From Pyropia haitanensis (lineage: Eukaryota > Rhodophyta > Bangiophyceae > Bangiales > Bangiaceae): 64,000 bases of DNA. Where the stretch lies: the NCBI GenBank assembly GCA_008729055.1, contig SDUX01000004.1, positions 3,908,172 through 3,972,171 on the forward strand, given 5' to 3'. Both the position numbers and the translations under genes were made by a program. Below, piece after piece: positions 22,664 through 34,277 of the stretch. Below the pieces are notes generated by a model. The model was not told the DNA's origin. It saw only the letters and a program-made list of their open reading frames with translations, and did no database searches. Numbering within the stretch: position 1 is the stretch's first letter; every line of letters starts with the position of its first letter.

Positions 22664-23151
22664 CGCCGCCACCGTTGGCGAGCCCGGCGGCGACGCCCGC
22701 CGCGGCGACGGCGGCGGCCGCGGCGAGCCCGCCGCCGCCCCCACCGGCGGCAGCGGTGACCCCCCCCCCCCCCGGCGCCGCGGCCGGCGGCCGGCCGGGG
22801 CTCACTGGCGCCGCCAACCGGCGGCAGCTCCCCCCTCGATGACGGGAGGCGCACCCCCCCCCCCCGCCGCCATCAAACAGGCGCCACGCGCCGAGGGCGG
22901 CCTCCGTGTCGGCCTCCACGTCGGCCATGCCCAGGCCGAGGCCACCCCCTGCGAGCGCCCGCCGCATCGCGGGCGGCAGCCCCGCCAGGCCCCCCGTCGC
23001 CGCGTCGGCCCGCACGTGCACCTTGTGCGTGACCGCGACGGGGTAGCCAATGAGCGAGCTCGGCAGCGCCCCGCCGCCGCGGTCCCGCTCGCCACGGTCG
23101 CCGCCGCCGCCGCCGCCGCGGTCGCCACGGTCGCCGCCCCGGTCGGCGCTG

Positions 23152-23216
<65 letters not shown>

Positions 23217-23507
23217 GCCGCTGCCCATGACGCCGACGGCGCCGCTGCTGCCGCCGCCGCCGCCGCTGCTGCCGCCGTCGGGGGTGCCGCCGACGCCGCC
23301 GCTGCGGTCGCCGCCGCCGCCGCGGTCGCCGCCACGGTCGCGGTGGAGGTCACCCGCGCTGCTGGCGGGGCTGCCCCCCGTCCAGCGACGAAAGTGGAGG
23401 GACGACGGCCGCCGGGGGGGGGGGGGGGGAGCTGGGGGGACCCAGACCCGCCGGGGGGGGGGGGGGGTGTCGGGCCGCGTCGTCAGCAGCCGCCGCAGCT
23501 TGTCCAT
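20744..23507 (-). CDS. p21-activated kinase (PAK/STE20 family Ser/Thr kinase)
   Basis: Exon 1 runs from ATG 23507 to 21678 and exon 2 from 21300 to TAG 20744. The 377-bp intron 21301-21677 begins GTACGT and ends CCGCAG, and splicing rebuilds GTPYW|MAPELI exactly. A frame break at C13 (21759-21771) is cured by one added base; total length is then an exact 795 residues. A CRIB/p21-binding motif starts at about residue 153 (IGYPVAVTHKVHV..TGGLAGLPP). The kinase domain begins at about residue 450: GKGASGTV, VALKRV, MEYCGGGSLTDVLD, HRDVKSDN, FCAELTEERRKRTSVVGTPYW, KADIWSLGI. This order is that of PAKs, which act below Rac/Cdc42 GTPases. Oddity: the magnesium motif reads DLG, not DFG. A poly-Gly/Pro linker of more than 200 residues joins the two domains. 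A Glu/Asp/Ala tail ends the protein. Confidence 0.9.
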
Positions 23508-25639
23508 CGTCCCGTCCGAGGTGGACGGGGGGGTGGGGGGGGGGGAGACAACGACGGGACGGGCGGTCGGTCGACCGGGCGGCGGCCGCGGCGGGGAAGA
23601 GGGTGTGGGGGGAGAGCGGTGGGATGACGGGGGGGGGGGAAGGGGGGGGGGGAGCGTGGTGGTGGTGGCCGACACGGGCGGGGGGGGGGCGGGATGCACC
23701 GGCCGGTGCGTCGGCGCTCGACGGCGGAGACGACGCGGCGGACGGGCCACGTCAATGGGGACGCGGTGGGCAGGAGGAGCCGGGCGGGGGTGTGGGGGGA
23801 GGCGGCGGCCGCGTCTGCCGCGCCACGCCAGCGCACCCGCGCGCGTACGTACGTACGCACGTGGTGGGCCGCCCGCCGCGGGCGGGGGTCGCGGCGGCGC
23901 GGGCGGGCGGCAAAAAAAAACAAAAAAAAAACCGCGGGCGGGCGGGCGGGGCCGACGTTCGCGGCGCCGCCGGCGGCCGGCAGCCCGCGGCGCCGCCCTT
24001 GCCGCCGCCGCCGCCCCCCGCGCGGGTGCACGCCCGGTTTGGCCGCCCACCGCGCGCGGGGCGGCGGGGGGGGGGCGGCGGCAGCGTCCCCGCCGCGCGC
24101 GCGGCGCGACGCGCGCCGCGCTCGACGCGGCTGGCGCGGCGCGCGCCGCGCGGGCGGGGGGGGGGAGAGGGGGAAGCGCGGAAGCGGGGGGGGGGGGGCG
24201 GCGCCGGCGGGAGGGGGAGAGCGGGAGCGCGGGCGGGAGTGGCAGCGGCTGGCGGCGGGGGCGGAGGGTGGGCCGCCCCGCCCGCGGGCGGGGAACCGAC
24301 GCGCGCGGGCGCGGGCGGCGCGGCGGCGACGCCCGGGGGGGGGGGGGGGGGAGGGGGGGGGGGAATGCCCGTCCATGGCCGCGGTGGGGAGGGCGGGGGG
24401 GGGGGGGGGGGGAGATGACCCGCCGCCGCCGCCGCCGCGTGGCGCGAGTAGAAGCACAAAAAAAAAAGAGAAACGGCGGGAAGGGTGGCGGGCGGCGAGG
24501 GGCGGGTGGGGGGGGGGAAGAGGGCGGGCGGGGGGGCGGGGGGGGGGTGGTGGGTCGTGGCCCCCGCCTCCCTCGGGGTAGGGTGGGCCGCGCCAAGCGG
24601 CCTGCGTGGGTGGGGGGGGGGTGGACGTTGGGCGTCCTCCATAGCTGCCGTCGCCGCCACGCCAAGGTAGGACCGAGGGGGAGAGGGGGGGAGGGGGGGG
24701 GTGGGGGGGGGGGGGTGCCGCTCGCCGCCGCCGCGGCGCCGCCGCTGCCAGCGTTGGCGCCAACCGCGGCGCGGGGCGGCGGCGGCCGGCCGGGGAGCGG
24801 CGGCCGTTTTGGTGGCCGCCCCGCCGCCGCGGCGGGCGGTGCCGCGCGGCCGTTTTGGCTCCCGCTCGCGGCCCGGCCCGCCCGCGGCGGCCGCGCGCGC
24901 GCCGCGGGCGGCCGCGCGCGCGGGGGGGGGCGGATCCCGGCGGCACGTCATTTGTCTGTCGGCCGCGTGGCGGCGGCCGCGTCTTGGGTCCGACGCTGCC
25001 AGTCCCGCGCTGCCGCCGCGTGGGGGCGGCAACGCTTCTTTGGGGGTGAGGGCGGTTGCGTCTGGCGCGTGGAGGTCAAGATGGGTAGAATCCATGGCGG
25101 TTTTTTTTTTTTTGTTGTTGTTGTTGTTTGTTTGAAGCGTGTGGGGTCCCAGACGGAGCCGCGCGCGGTTTGCCGCGCAGTGGCCGCCCCCCTTCCCCCG
25201 CGTGTTCTTTTGCAGACGTTGCCCCTCACCCCTCTGTGGGTGCACGCAGGATGGCGCGATGTGTGCAAGGGCGTCGTCGGTCCGTCTGGGGTGACCCCCC
25301 TGCCGGTGGTGGTTGGCGCGTGCGGGGGGTATGTTCTCCAACCCGCCGCCGCGACGAGCCGCGGACGGGCTCTGCCCGCCGTCGCGGGGCGCCTCCAACC
25401 GCGACCCACATCTGCAGTACCGCCGGCCGCGCGACGCGGGATGCCCTTTGGAATTTTTTTGGCCACCCACATGCGCGTTCCCAGGGCGGCTCGCAGCACG
25501 GTGCTGGGGGGGGTGTGTGTCGGGGGTGCTTTGCGCGCGAGACTGAACAGCGCGCGACGCGCAGCGAGCCGACCAGCCGGCGGGCAGCGGCGGCGCACGT
25601 GTCAGGCGGTGGCGCTTCAACCGCAAAGCGCCGCGCCCG
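23508..25639. other. Intergenic upstream of PAK, GC-rich
   Basis: Long G runs (about 24330-24360, 24390-24412, 24610-24717), a CGTACGTACGTACG stretch at 23846-23860, A-rich patches near 23911-23930 and 24459-24470, and a T/TTG tract at 25099-25135. Frames open on both strands have only Pro/Gly/Arg/Ala. No gene is supported. PAK promoter elements should lie at the left end but none is recognisable. Confidence 0.5.
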
Positions 25640-26400
25640 TACCAGACGGGTGCTACAGTCCGTATTCGACTATGTGCGGCTTGATTATATGACCCCCCTC
25701 ACATAACCGAGCCGCACATCGCACGAGGTCCGTCCTCAGATTGACACAAATGTTCCGCGACAAAACCCAACACATATTTGAGTCGACAAATGCGCGCGCT
25801 GTTACGAAGTCCATCCGACCAATACGGCACCGACAAACAGGGTGCGGCCGCGTCGTCCGCTGCGCCGCCACCCGCAACATCACCTGCTACTGTACATACA
25901 TGTACCCGCCGGCGTTCGCCGCAATCTATTTCGGGGTGCATCCCTGACGCTTCATCATCCCACCACCCCCACGATACTGTGACAGATATCACCAGTTGTC
26001 CCCCTGTTCGGCCTTGCCAATTGGCTGCGCTGCGTCGGTGGCTGGCTGCTGAGGACGATGTGGAGGCCATAGACGAAACGGTGGATGTGGTACTGGGTGG
26101 GGACGACGACGGGGAATAAAATGTATACATTTTTATTTCTCTGGAATGGTTCTTTGCTGGGGTGCAGCAACCTCTCTTCTCTTTCCCTGTCGCCGCCTCC
26201 CCCTCCGCCATCAGGCACTTGGTCGGAACGCAAGATAGCTCGCTTTCCAGCAGCCCCGCAGTGATAGGCAGTCCTTGGCTTGTAAAAGTAAGTAATGTAT
26301 TTTCATGTACAGGTGACTCGAACAGTTGTGTACACGTGGAGTACAGTGATGAACCTCAGTGGGCTACTTGTACACATGGACCTGTCATATAACCGCGTAC
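25640..26400. mobile_element. AT-richer island with inverted ends, possible decayed DNA transposon
   Basis: GC content drops abruptly here. The left side carries TACAGTCC...TGTGCGGCTTGATTATATGAC (about 25654-25692). The right side read in reverse carries TACAGTGTGTACGCGG then TTATATGACAGG (about 26381-26413), so the ends look like diverged inverted repeats. A perfect 10-base inverted pair (ATGTGCGGCT at 25672-25681, AGCCGCACAT at 25710-25719) forms a hairpin at the left end. The inner frames (25778-26119 plus, 25699-26211 minus) match nothing I know. I found no target duplication. Confidence 0.35.
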
Positions 26401-28180
26401 ACACTGTACTGTGAAGCACGGGTGATTTTGACGGTACGTACCCTCTCTTGGTCTCTCTGCCAGCGCAGCGGTGCGTTGCGGGTTGGGGGAGGGCGCCGCG
26501 GCGTGCGCGGGCGCGCGTGGTGGGCAGCGGCGGGGTCTGCCCTGGTGTACTGTACCCGCCCGTCGGTAGCCGCCGCACGGGGGTCGGCGTCGCGCCGCCG
26601 CCGGTGCATTTGCGTGCTCTTGGCCGCCCCGCCACCCGCCCTGCCCACACGGCGAGCAAAGGGGGGCGGCGAACGGGGGGGGGGGGGAGGCGAGCGGGCC
26701 GTCGCCAGCCGCTGCCCCCGCTGCCGACGATGCCGCTGCTGCCGCGCCTTGCCCCCACCCCATCCCGCTCTTCCGCCTGCGCCACACGGCGGCGGCCGTT
26801 GCATTTCCACGCTCCGCCCAGTGGGGCAAGGGCACAGGCTGGGGGGGGGGGGGGGGACGGGGATGGGCGCTCGTCGGCGGCGCTGGAGGCGTTCGCCCTC
26901 CCGACGTTGAGGACAGGCCCGCCGCCGCTTCCACCGCCGCCGCGGGGTGGTCCCCGCCTGGCGGCGACGCCGTGTCGGCAGACGGGAGGGGTGTGCGAGG
27001 AAGGCTACCCAACCTTCCCCCCCCCCCATCTCACCAAGAGAAGCTGGGGGGAGGTCCGTGGGGGGGTCACGCCGCTCCCGTGCCGCTGCGTGCCGCGGCC
27101 GCTGCATTTCATTTGTCGCGGCGCCGGATCCGCGCACGGGTGGGGGGGGGGGGGGGGAAGGAGGGGGGAATGGGGATCGGCCGGCCGGGGTGGGGGGTTG
27201 GCGAGGACGCCGTGCCCGCCGCGGTGGCCCTCCCCGCCCCGCGGTCGCCCCGTCGTCGCCGACCCCCCGACGATCACTGTCACTGCTGCGGGCCGCCGCG
27301 GCTGCCGCCACTGCTGTCGCGGCGGTGACACTCCCGCACGCACCGGCGGTGCCGCGCGGCCGTCACGGGCGTGCACCGACGGTGGACCTACGCCTCCCAC
27401 CGTTGGACGTCCCGCACCGTCGTCGTGTCGTGGCGAGGAAAGGGGAGTGGGCGGTGGAGCGGCCCCCCCTCCCCCCTCCCTCCCTCCCCGCGGCTCGCCT
27501 TCCAGCCTCCCCTCTCCTGTTCTTCTTGAGCGCGGGGGGAGGCCGCGGCTGCCTTTGACGCTCCCCACTCCCCGCACCACCCCCTTTCCACGCTGCCCCG
27601 GCAGCAGGAGCCGACGGCTTGGCCTCTTGGGCAGGTAGCCGCCCCGCACCTCCCACCGCCGTCCCCTCTCGCGAGGGCGGCATCCATTCTGCCGCTCACG
27701 CGCACCGACGGCTGCCGTCGGCGCCGGCTCTGGCGCCGCCGCCGTCACCGTCTCGCCGTGTGGCCCCGCCGCTGCCGCTGTCGCTGCCGCTGCCGCTGGC
27801 ACTCATGGCAGGCGAGCGGGGAACCGCGGGGAGGGGGGCAGAGGGGGGTATGGGCAGGTGCCCCCCGCCGCCGTTGCCAATGCGACACCCGCCTGGGCGC
27901 GCTGCCGCCGTCGCCGTCACCAGTGGGGCGCGCGTACAAAGCGCCACGGTGGCCGCCGGTCGTGCGTCGCCGCGCCGGCGGCGCGCACCCTCACGCCCCC
28001 GCGGGTTGGCCAGGTGGGGTGTGCTCGGCCACCGCAGGCGACGGCACCAGGCGCTGGGAGGGTGCGTCCGGAAGGTAGCGTGGACAAGCCGCCCGCCCCC
28101 GCCGCCCCCCACCCAGCCCGACCCGTGCCCGCCCCCGTGCATCTGCCTGTCGCGCCGCCCCAGCACCGCCGTGACGGCGC
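26401..28180. other. Intergenic, GC-rich
   Basis: Overlapping frames up to 396 codons on both strands have the skewed composition of non-coding GC-rich DNA here, with G/C runs at about 26667, 26840, 27022 and 27140. Nothing resembles a known domain. Confidence 0.45.
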
Positions 28181-28286
28181 ATGACGGGACGGCGACACCA
28201 TGCAATTGAGCTTGGATATGCTGCTTGGACTGGCGCCTCCGCCACCACCCCCCCCCCCCTGTCGCCGCCGCCGCCACCACCGTCGC

Positions 28287-28340
<54 letters not shown>

Positions 28341-28823
28341 GGCTGCTCATGTCGGGGGGGCGGATGGGGGGAGGCCAGGTGGCCCCCCCTCCCCCGCCCC
28401 CTGCTGTTGACAGCCTCCTCTTCCCCTCCGACCACCCACTCCTCGGTGGGTGCGCGGGGGCGGTAAATGGCTCCCCAGCAACGCCCCTGTCGGCCGCCAC
28501 GCCCGACGGGATGTGTCCTCCGCTGGTCGCCGTTACAGGCGGCCATGGCGACAGCGGTAGCGCTAGTGGCGGCGGCTGCGGCGGCGAAGGCGCCGGCGGT
28601 GGCTGCGGCGGCGTCGGCGGCGGCGTAGGCGGTGGCAGCAGTGGTCGTGGCGACGAGGCCGCCGCCGTCGCCGTCACCGGCACTTCCCTAGCCGGTTGGC
28701 CCGACGGCGGGCTGGGGAGGGATGACGGGGCGTCCATGTGGGGGGCGCCCGCGGGGTCAACGTTTTGGACGTACCCTTTTCCGTTCCTGAGGAGGGACGA
28801 CGCCCTGGGCGGGGAGGGGCCGG

Positions 28824-28855
<32 letters not shown>

Positions 28856-31800
28856 ATGGGGACCGGCGGCTTCTTGGCGCCGTCCGCTGCCATCGGGAGG
28901 GGTGCCGCCCGTCACGGCGGCAGCGGCGGCGGCAGCAGCAGCGGCGGACGGGGCGGCGGCGGGAGCCCCTCGCCGCCGGCCGACTGGCTGTCCAACGTGT
29001 CCCCGACGGCGCCCGCGTCGCCGCCGTCGCCTCATCGGGGAGGCGGCGGCGGCACGCCGTCGGCCCGCGCTCGTGGCGCCGCGAGCACGCTGGTGACGGC
29101 GGGCGGCGTGGCCCCTGCCGATGTCGCGGCGGCAGCCGCTGCCGCCAGCGACGCCCGCTCCCCCGGGGGGCGCCTGAGCTGGGCCCTCGACAGCGACCTC
29201 GGGGGGCTGGTGCCCTTGCTCTTGTCGCGGCCCAACGAGGTCGGCGGCGGGTCGGCGCGGGGCGGGGGACACCCCGCTGACGGCAGCGGCGACCGTGGCA
29301 GCGGCGGCGGCAGCGACCACGGTCGTGGCAGCGGCGGCACGGTCGGCGCCGTCGGCGGCGGCACCCCGGCCGTCGCAGCGTGCGCGCCACTTGCCATCCC
29401 AGCGCCACCACCGCGCCGGGGGGCGGCAGGCGGGGGAGCCGCCGCCGCCGCCGCCGCTGCCGCCGCCGCCGCCCTAACGGGGGCCACCCACACCGAGTCG
29501 GCCGCCCCTGCCGTGACGGCAGCAGGGCGGGAGAGGCGAGCGGCGACCGCCGGCGCGGCGGCGGCGGCCAAAGCGGCCGCCGCCACCACGGCAGCGGCTA
29601 AAGCGACAGTAGCCACCAAGGCGGCAGCGTTGCCTGCCGCGGTGCGGGCCGTCGCCACCCCCGGGCGGCGGCGGCCTCCCCCGCGCCGCCGTGAACGCGG
29701 CGGGGGAGCGCCGGTGGCGGCGGTGGCCGCCGCTGCCGCGTCGCCCGTGCCGCCGCGGCGGCCCTCCCCGCCGCCACCGCCGCGGCTACCAGGGCCGGCG
29801 GCGGGTCCGCCGGGGGGGCCGCCCCCGCCGCCCGCCCCCCCTCCGCCCCCCCCCGGCGGCGGCGCATCGTCGTTGGCGCCGCGGCAGCCGCCATTGCCGC
29901 TGCTGCCGCCCAGGCGGCGGTCCACCGGCAGGGCATAAAGCGGCACCGCCCGATGGCGGCAGTCGTCAGCACGACCCCCGAGGCGTCGGCTGCCGTCACC
30001 ACCGCCACCGCAACCGCCGCCGCCGCCGCTTCTTCGCCGGCCATGGCGGGCGGCGGTGCGGTGGCCGACGTGGCCACAGCCGTGACCGCGGCAGTGGCGG
30101 CAGCCGCGGCGGCGCGGCGGTGGCGGCACCAAGAGGTGGTCCCGTCGACGGCGTCGACGGGCAGGAAGCGCCGCCGCGCCGACGCGACAGCGGCGGTGGC
30201 GCCGTCGCCCGCCACGCCGCCGCCTGGCGGCGGTGGCGACAGCAGCAGCGGCAGCGGGAGGGGGGGCAGCCGTGGCAGCGGCAGCCGTGGTAGTGGCATC
30301 CCGGTTCTCGGCGCTGGCGGTCGCACCCCGGTTCTCGGCGATGACGGCAGCGGTGTCGGTGGCGGCGGCCGCAGCGGCGGCGGCGGCAGCGTTGGCGGCG
30401 GCAGCGTGGGCACGGCCACCGACGGCGTCGACGGCGACGGCGACGGCAGCGCGTGCGGGTCGGCGGCGAAGAAAGCGCGCCGCCCCCGCGTGTACGCCAA
30501 GGCCATTGCCAGCCGCCACTGCCACAGCTGCTCGAGGCAGCCGAGCGAGGACGCCCCGCACTACGCGTGTGGGAACCTCGCGTTGGGGCTGTGCCGCAAG
30601 AGCGTATGCCGTCGATGCATCCTGGCTGCCGTGGCGGCGACCGCGGACGGAGGGGGAGGGCAAAGGGGGAAGGGAGCCTCGCCAGTGACCGCCGCAGGGG
30701 GGGGGGGAGGGGGCACCCGGTAATGGGCGATAGCGGCGGCGGTGGCGACGGCGGCGGCCGTGGAACAGGCGGCGGCAGCGGCGGCGGCGGCGGCGGCAGC
30801 AGCAATGGCGACGACTCCTCGGCGCCCCCCCCCATCGCGGCGCCCACCACCGCGGCTGAGCCGCCCTGGGGCCTCCCCACTGAAGACGACCCGACCCGCT
30901 GGCTCTGCTTCCATTGCCGCGGCGTCTGCCCGCCGCGGGCACAGTGCTACATCTACGCCCGCACCACGGTGCGACGGCGGCTGGGGCAGGTCAAGCACCG
31001 GGGGGTCAAGACCGACGACGGGGGCGGCGGCGGCGGCCGCGAGACCCCCACCGGCGGGGGGGGTACCCGCAAGAGCCGCCGCTCCCGCGCCGCCGCCCGC
31101 GCTGCCACCCCCTCAGTGGCGAGCGGGGGGGCGGAAGCGAGCAAGGATTCCCCCAGAGCGGGCAGTCGCGGCGCCACCGCCGGCATTGCCACAACCCCTG
31201 CGGCCAGGAGGTCGGCCGCCGTGGCGCCCAGCGCGCGGGCGTCCCCTCCCCCCCGCCGTCCATCCCCGCCACCGCCCCGCACCCGAGGTGGGGCGGCGGT
31301 GGAAGCCGCCGCGGCGGCGGTGGCGGTGGCGGCCGCGGCAGCCGCCGCTGTCGCGGCGACCGCCCCGGCGGCCACCCCCACTGTCGCTCGACCCGCTGCC
31401 ATGCTGGGGGCACCGCCAGACGCACCACCACCGGCCGCCGCCGCCGCGTCTGTCCCGCCCGGGGCCGGGGCGACACGCGCACGCAGCGGCGGCGGCGGCG
31501 GCAGTGATGGCAGCGGCGGCGGCACCCGCCGCGGCGGGCCACTGGCAAAGCCGCCACCGCCACCTCCGCTGCCGCTGTCGCCGCCGCCACCGCCGCCACC
31601 GCCGCTCCCGCCCCCGCCGCCGCCGCCGCCACCGCCGCCGCCGCTAGCGTGCCCCGCGTCACTGGCGTGCGCCGCGTCGCCGACGAGCCCCCCGACGGTG
31701 ACGCCGTGCCCCGCGTCGCCGCCCTTTCACCTGGGCGCCCTCGCCGCGGGGTGCGTGCCGCTGTCGCCTGCCGCGACGGTGGGCGCGACGGGCGGGTGGG

Positions 31801-31943
31801 CAGCAGGGAGGGAGGGGGGGGAGGGGGCGTCGCCGGCGGGCGGGGGGGGCGGGGGGGAGCACCCGCGGCCGGCGGGCCGGCGGGTTGCCGCGGCGAGTGT
31901 GGTGCGGGAGCTGCTGCTCCTTGAAGGGGGGGGGGGGGGGTAG
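28181..31943 (+). CDS. Large low-complexity protein with CDCA7-like 4CXXC zinc finger
   Basis: Three consecutive frames join if one base is added at C9 (29846-29854) and one at G11 (30697-30707), giving about 1254 residues from ATG 28181 to TAG 31941-31943. The first 580 residues are Gly/Ala/Ser/Pro-rich with non-repetitive islands such as STFWTYPFPFLRRDD and LSWALDSDLGGLVPLLL. A (CCG)n tract at 28270-28340 codes poly-Pro. After a basic stretch (GRKRRR, KKARRPR) comes SRHCHSCSRQPSEDA..C..C..SVCRRC, then about 90 Gly/Ser-rich residues, then WLCFHCRGVCPPRAQC. CxxC...C...C...CxxC...WxCxxCRGxC is the pattern of the zf-4CXXC_R1 domain of CDCA7-type nuclear proteins, which target chromatin-remodelling factors. 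The long insert inside the finger is unusual and could hide an intron. ATG 28347 is an alternative start. Confidence 0.6.
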
Positions 31944-32118
31944 GGTGGGGGGGTCCACGGTGGCCGCAGATGCGCGTCTTGCCTCTGCGTACGGGGGAGG
32001 TGCTCCGCCTGGTGTGAGAGGACGGGGAAGAGCGGGGTTTGGCACGGGGTGCGGTGGGCCAGCTGCACAATCGGATGCACGACTCTGTACACGTGGTGAG
32101 GACGCTCGACTCCATTGC
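31944..32118. other. Short spacer before the hAT element
   Basis: 3' flank of the zinc-finger gene; no feature seen. Confidence 0.5.
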
Positions 32119-32126
32119 TATGAGAG

Positions 32127-33225
32127 TAGGGATGTGCAGAAAGGCCCGGGACAGATTTGCTGCTGTCTTTCTCTGCCCGCTGTCGGAAAAAGGGGGACAT
32201 CGCTCGACAGAGGGACGTCCCTTCCTGAAGCCAAAAAGGACTTCTGAGCCAGGACCGTTCCCAATTCCATCCCTGATTGGCTCAGCACAGTCTGACGCAC
32301 AACAGCTTCACAGCACCCGCTCCCTTGTCACCGCCTCACCGCCACTGCCCCCCTCCTTAAAAAAAAAAAAAAAATCCCCCGCCCCCCCCCCCCGCCCCCT
32401 GGCACGCGGCGGTCGTGCCCCAGCCGCAGCACCCCCCCCGCCCTGACGGGCAGCCCGCACCGGGACGCGGCCGCCCGCCACGACGCGGGCGCCGTGGTTG
32501 CACGGCGGCCACAAAGGGAGCGGCCGGGAAGGTCCCTGAAAGAGACCCCCACCGCCGCCGCGGGGGGGTCCCCCCACCGCCGGCGGTTGTCGCTCCACGT
32601 GCGGCCCACCGGGGGGTAAGAGGAGGAGGAGGGGGGAAAAGGAAAAGGAGGAAGAAAGGGGGTAGAAGGCGCTCGCCGACGTGGCCGCCGCCGCGGGCGC
32701 CGCGGGCGCCGCGCCCAGCCGAATGGAACCACCGCCGGCGCCACCGCCGCCACCACCCGACACCGCATATGGGTTGCCGCCGCCGCCGCTGCCGCCGCTG
32801 CCGCTGCCGCTGCCGCCGCCGCCGCCCCGGCGGGTATCGCCCCCGCCGTCGCCCCAGCCACCGCCCCACCCAGGTGTTGTTAACAGCCCGCTGGCTCCGC
32901 GGGGGGCGTAGGGGATGAAGAACCATGGTGTTTGGTTGAGGTGGGGTGTGGTGTGGGAGGTGAGACTCAGTATCCGAGGCGGACGAAGACGGAAGCAGGG
33001 ACAGTGATGGCGACGACGAGCAGTCGTTCCGCAAGGAAGGAGAGCGAGCGGCAGTGAGTTGTGGACACGTGGTGGGGATATATACTCCATTCCCGTGTGC
33101 AAGCCACGTGTCGGAAAGAAACGGAAAGAAATTTCCTGTCACGACATCGCGTAGGAAGGCGACAGTGAGAGGGGTCGGACATTTCCATGAAATTTCATGA
33201 CAGATCGTGACATTGCACACCCCTA
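32127..33225. mobile_element. hAT-superfamily non-autonomous element, 1099 bp, perfect 8-bp TSD
   Basis: The left end reads TAGGGATGTGCA from 32127 and the right end TGCACACCCCTA to 33225, 11 of 12 bases inverted-complementary. The element is flanked by identical TATGAGAG octamers at 32119-32126 and 33226-33233. An 8-bp target duplication with TAGGGRTGTGCA-type ends is the signature of hAT transposons. The outer 200-300 bases are AT-richer and carry short inverted words such as ATGAAATTTCAT (about 33187-33198). The middle (about 32340-32920) is as GC-rich as host DNA, with an A15 run at 32358-32372. No transposase is encoded. The perfect duplication suggests a fairly recent insertion. Confidence 0.92.
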
Positions 33226-33233
33226 TATGAGAG

Positions 33234-33644
33234 ACCACAGTCACAACCATGCATCCAAGAGAGCGCGCGATGCACAACAAGATGCACGTACAGTCAAGTC
33301 GGGGACAGTTTACACAATTGCTGGCTGCACATGATTGTTAGTACATCTTGAAAATTCTAAATCCTACAGGCACACCGAATTTTGGTCGTGTGTCATATTG
33401 TCCTTCCACTGATGAGCTCTGCGGCTGGTGGCGCTCCGCTGCAACCACTGGCACGACATCGAAGCCTGTGGCAGAGGCACGTCCTGCCGGAGCACGTCAG
33501 CGCCGTGGGCCTCCTCTTCCGACGCTCCTATCTGACGTGCCGGTGCTCCCGCTGCGCGCTTTTCCCTCCCGCCTCCAACGCGTGTTTGTGTTCTTCTGCC
33601 TGTTCACTTCGGTCCACCGTCAAGCGCCGCCCGCTGTCGTCGCC
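33234..33644. other. Upstream region of the small membrane-protein gene
   Basis: AT-richer at first, then GC-rich from about 33430. It probably contains the promoter and 5' leader of the gene starting at 33645. I cannot pick out a defined promoter element. Confidence 0.4.
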
Positions 33645-33965
33645 ATGTGGGCGTATGCGGCGCCGCCGCTCTGGCCAGCGCTCGCCGGGCTGCCGCCGCG
33701 GCGCGCGGCGGTGGCGCCCCGGCGGGCGCGCTCCGACCCCCCCTCCACCCACCGCTTGCCTCTCCGAGCAGCAGCGTCTCCCCCCCCCAAGAAGCCCACG
33801 AACGGCGACGGCGGCGGCAGCGGCGACGACGCCGCCCTCGACGCTGCCATTGCCGCCGCCGCCGCCGCCCGCGCCGCCGCCGACCGTGACCGCGACGCGC
33901 GGGCGGTGGCAGCCGAGTTTTCTACCCCGACCACCCGTTCCGCCGGCACCCGCAACGGCGACGGC

Positions 33966-33997
<32 letters not shown>

Positions 33998-34277
33998 CCC
34001 CTCCCCCTCCCCCGTGGACGAGGACATGGGCGGCCTGCGGGAGCGGCTGGACCTGCTCGCCACCCGCGAGCGCGACTGGGCGGGCGTCAAGGAGCAGCTG
34101 GCTGACCTGGAGCGCATGTCGGGGCTCCGCCTGACGGACGCCGCGGGCGAGCCGACGGCGGCGGCGTGGGTGTTTTGCGCGCTGTGCCTCGTGCTGCCGC
34201 TGTACCTGGCGTGGGTGGCGTACACCGGGCTGGCGGGCGCCGCGGCGTCGCTGACGGGCACGAAGCCGCTGCTGTGA
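33645..34277 (+). CDS. Small membrane-anchored coiled-coil protein, probably plastid-targeted
   Basis: 210 residues from ATG 33645 (MWAYAAPPLWPALAG) to TGA 34275-34277 in one frame; the open upstream extension is unlike protein. The first 45 residues are rich in Ala, Pro and Arg with few acidic residues, like a plastid transit peptide. A poly-Ser stretch coded by TCG repeats (33965-33990) follows. Then comes an amphipathic, probably coiled-coil segment (GGLRERLDLLATRERDWAGVK...LADLERMSG). One strong membrane helix (WVFCALCLVLPLYLAWVAYTG) lies near the C-terminus. I do not recognise the family. The layout, soluble coiled coil with a C-terminal helix after a transit peptide, is common among small thylakoid or envelope proteins, but that role is inference. 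Confidence 0.65.

Noticed and set aside
26385..28209. Several frames of 200-400 codons on both strands
   Set aside because: They overlap each other, have background composition and show no domain or coherent motif.
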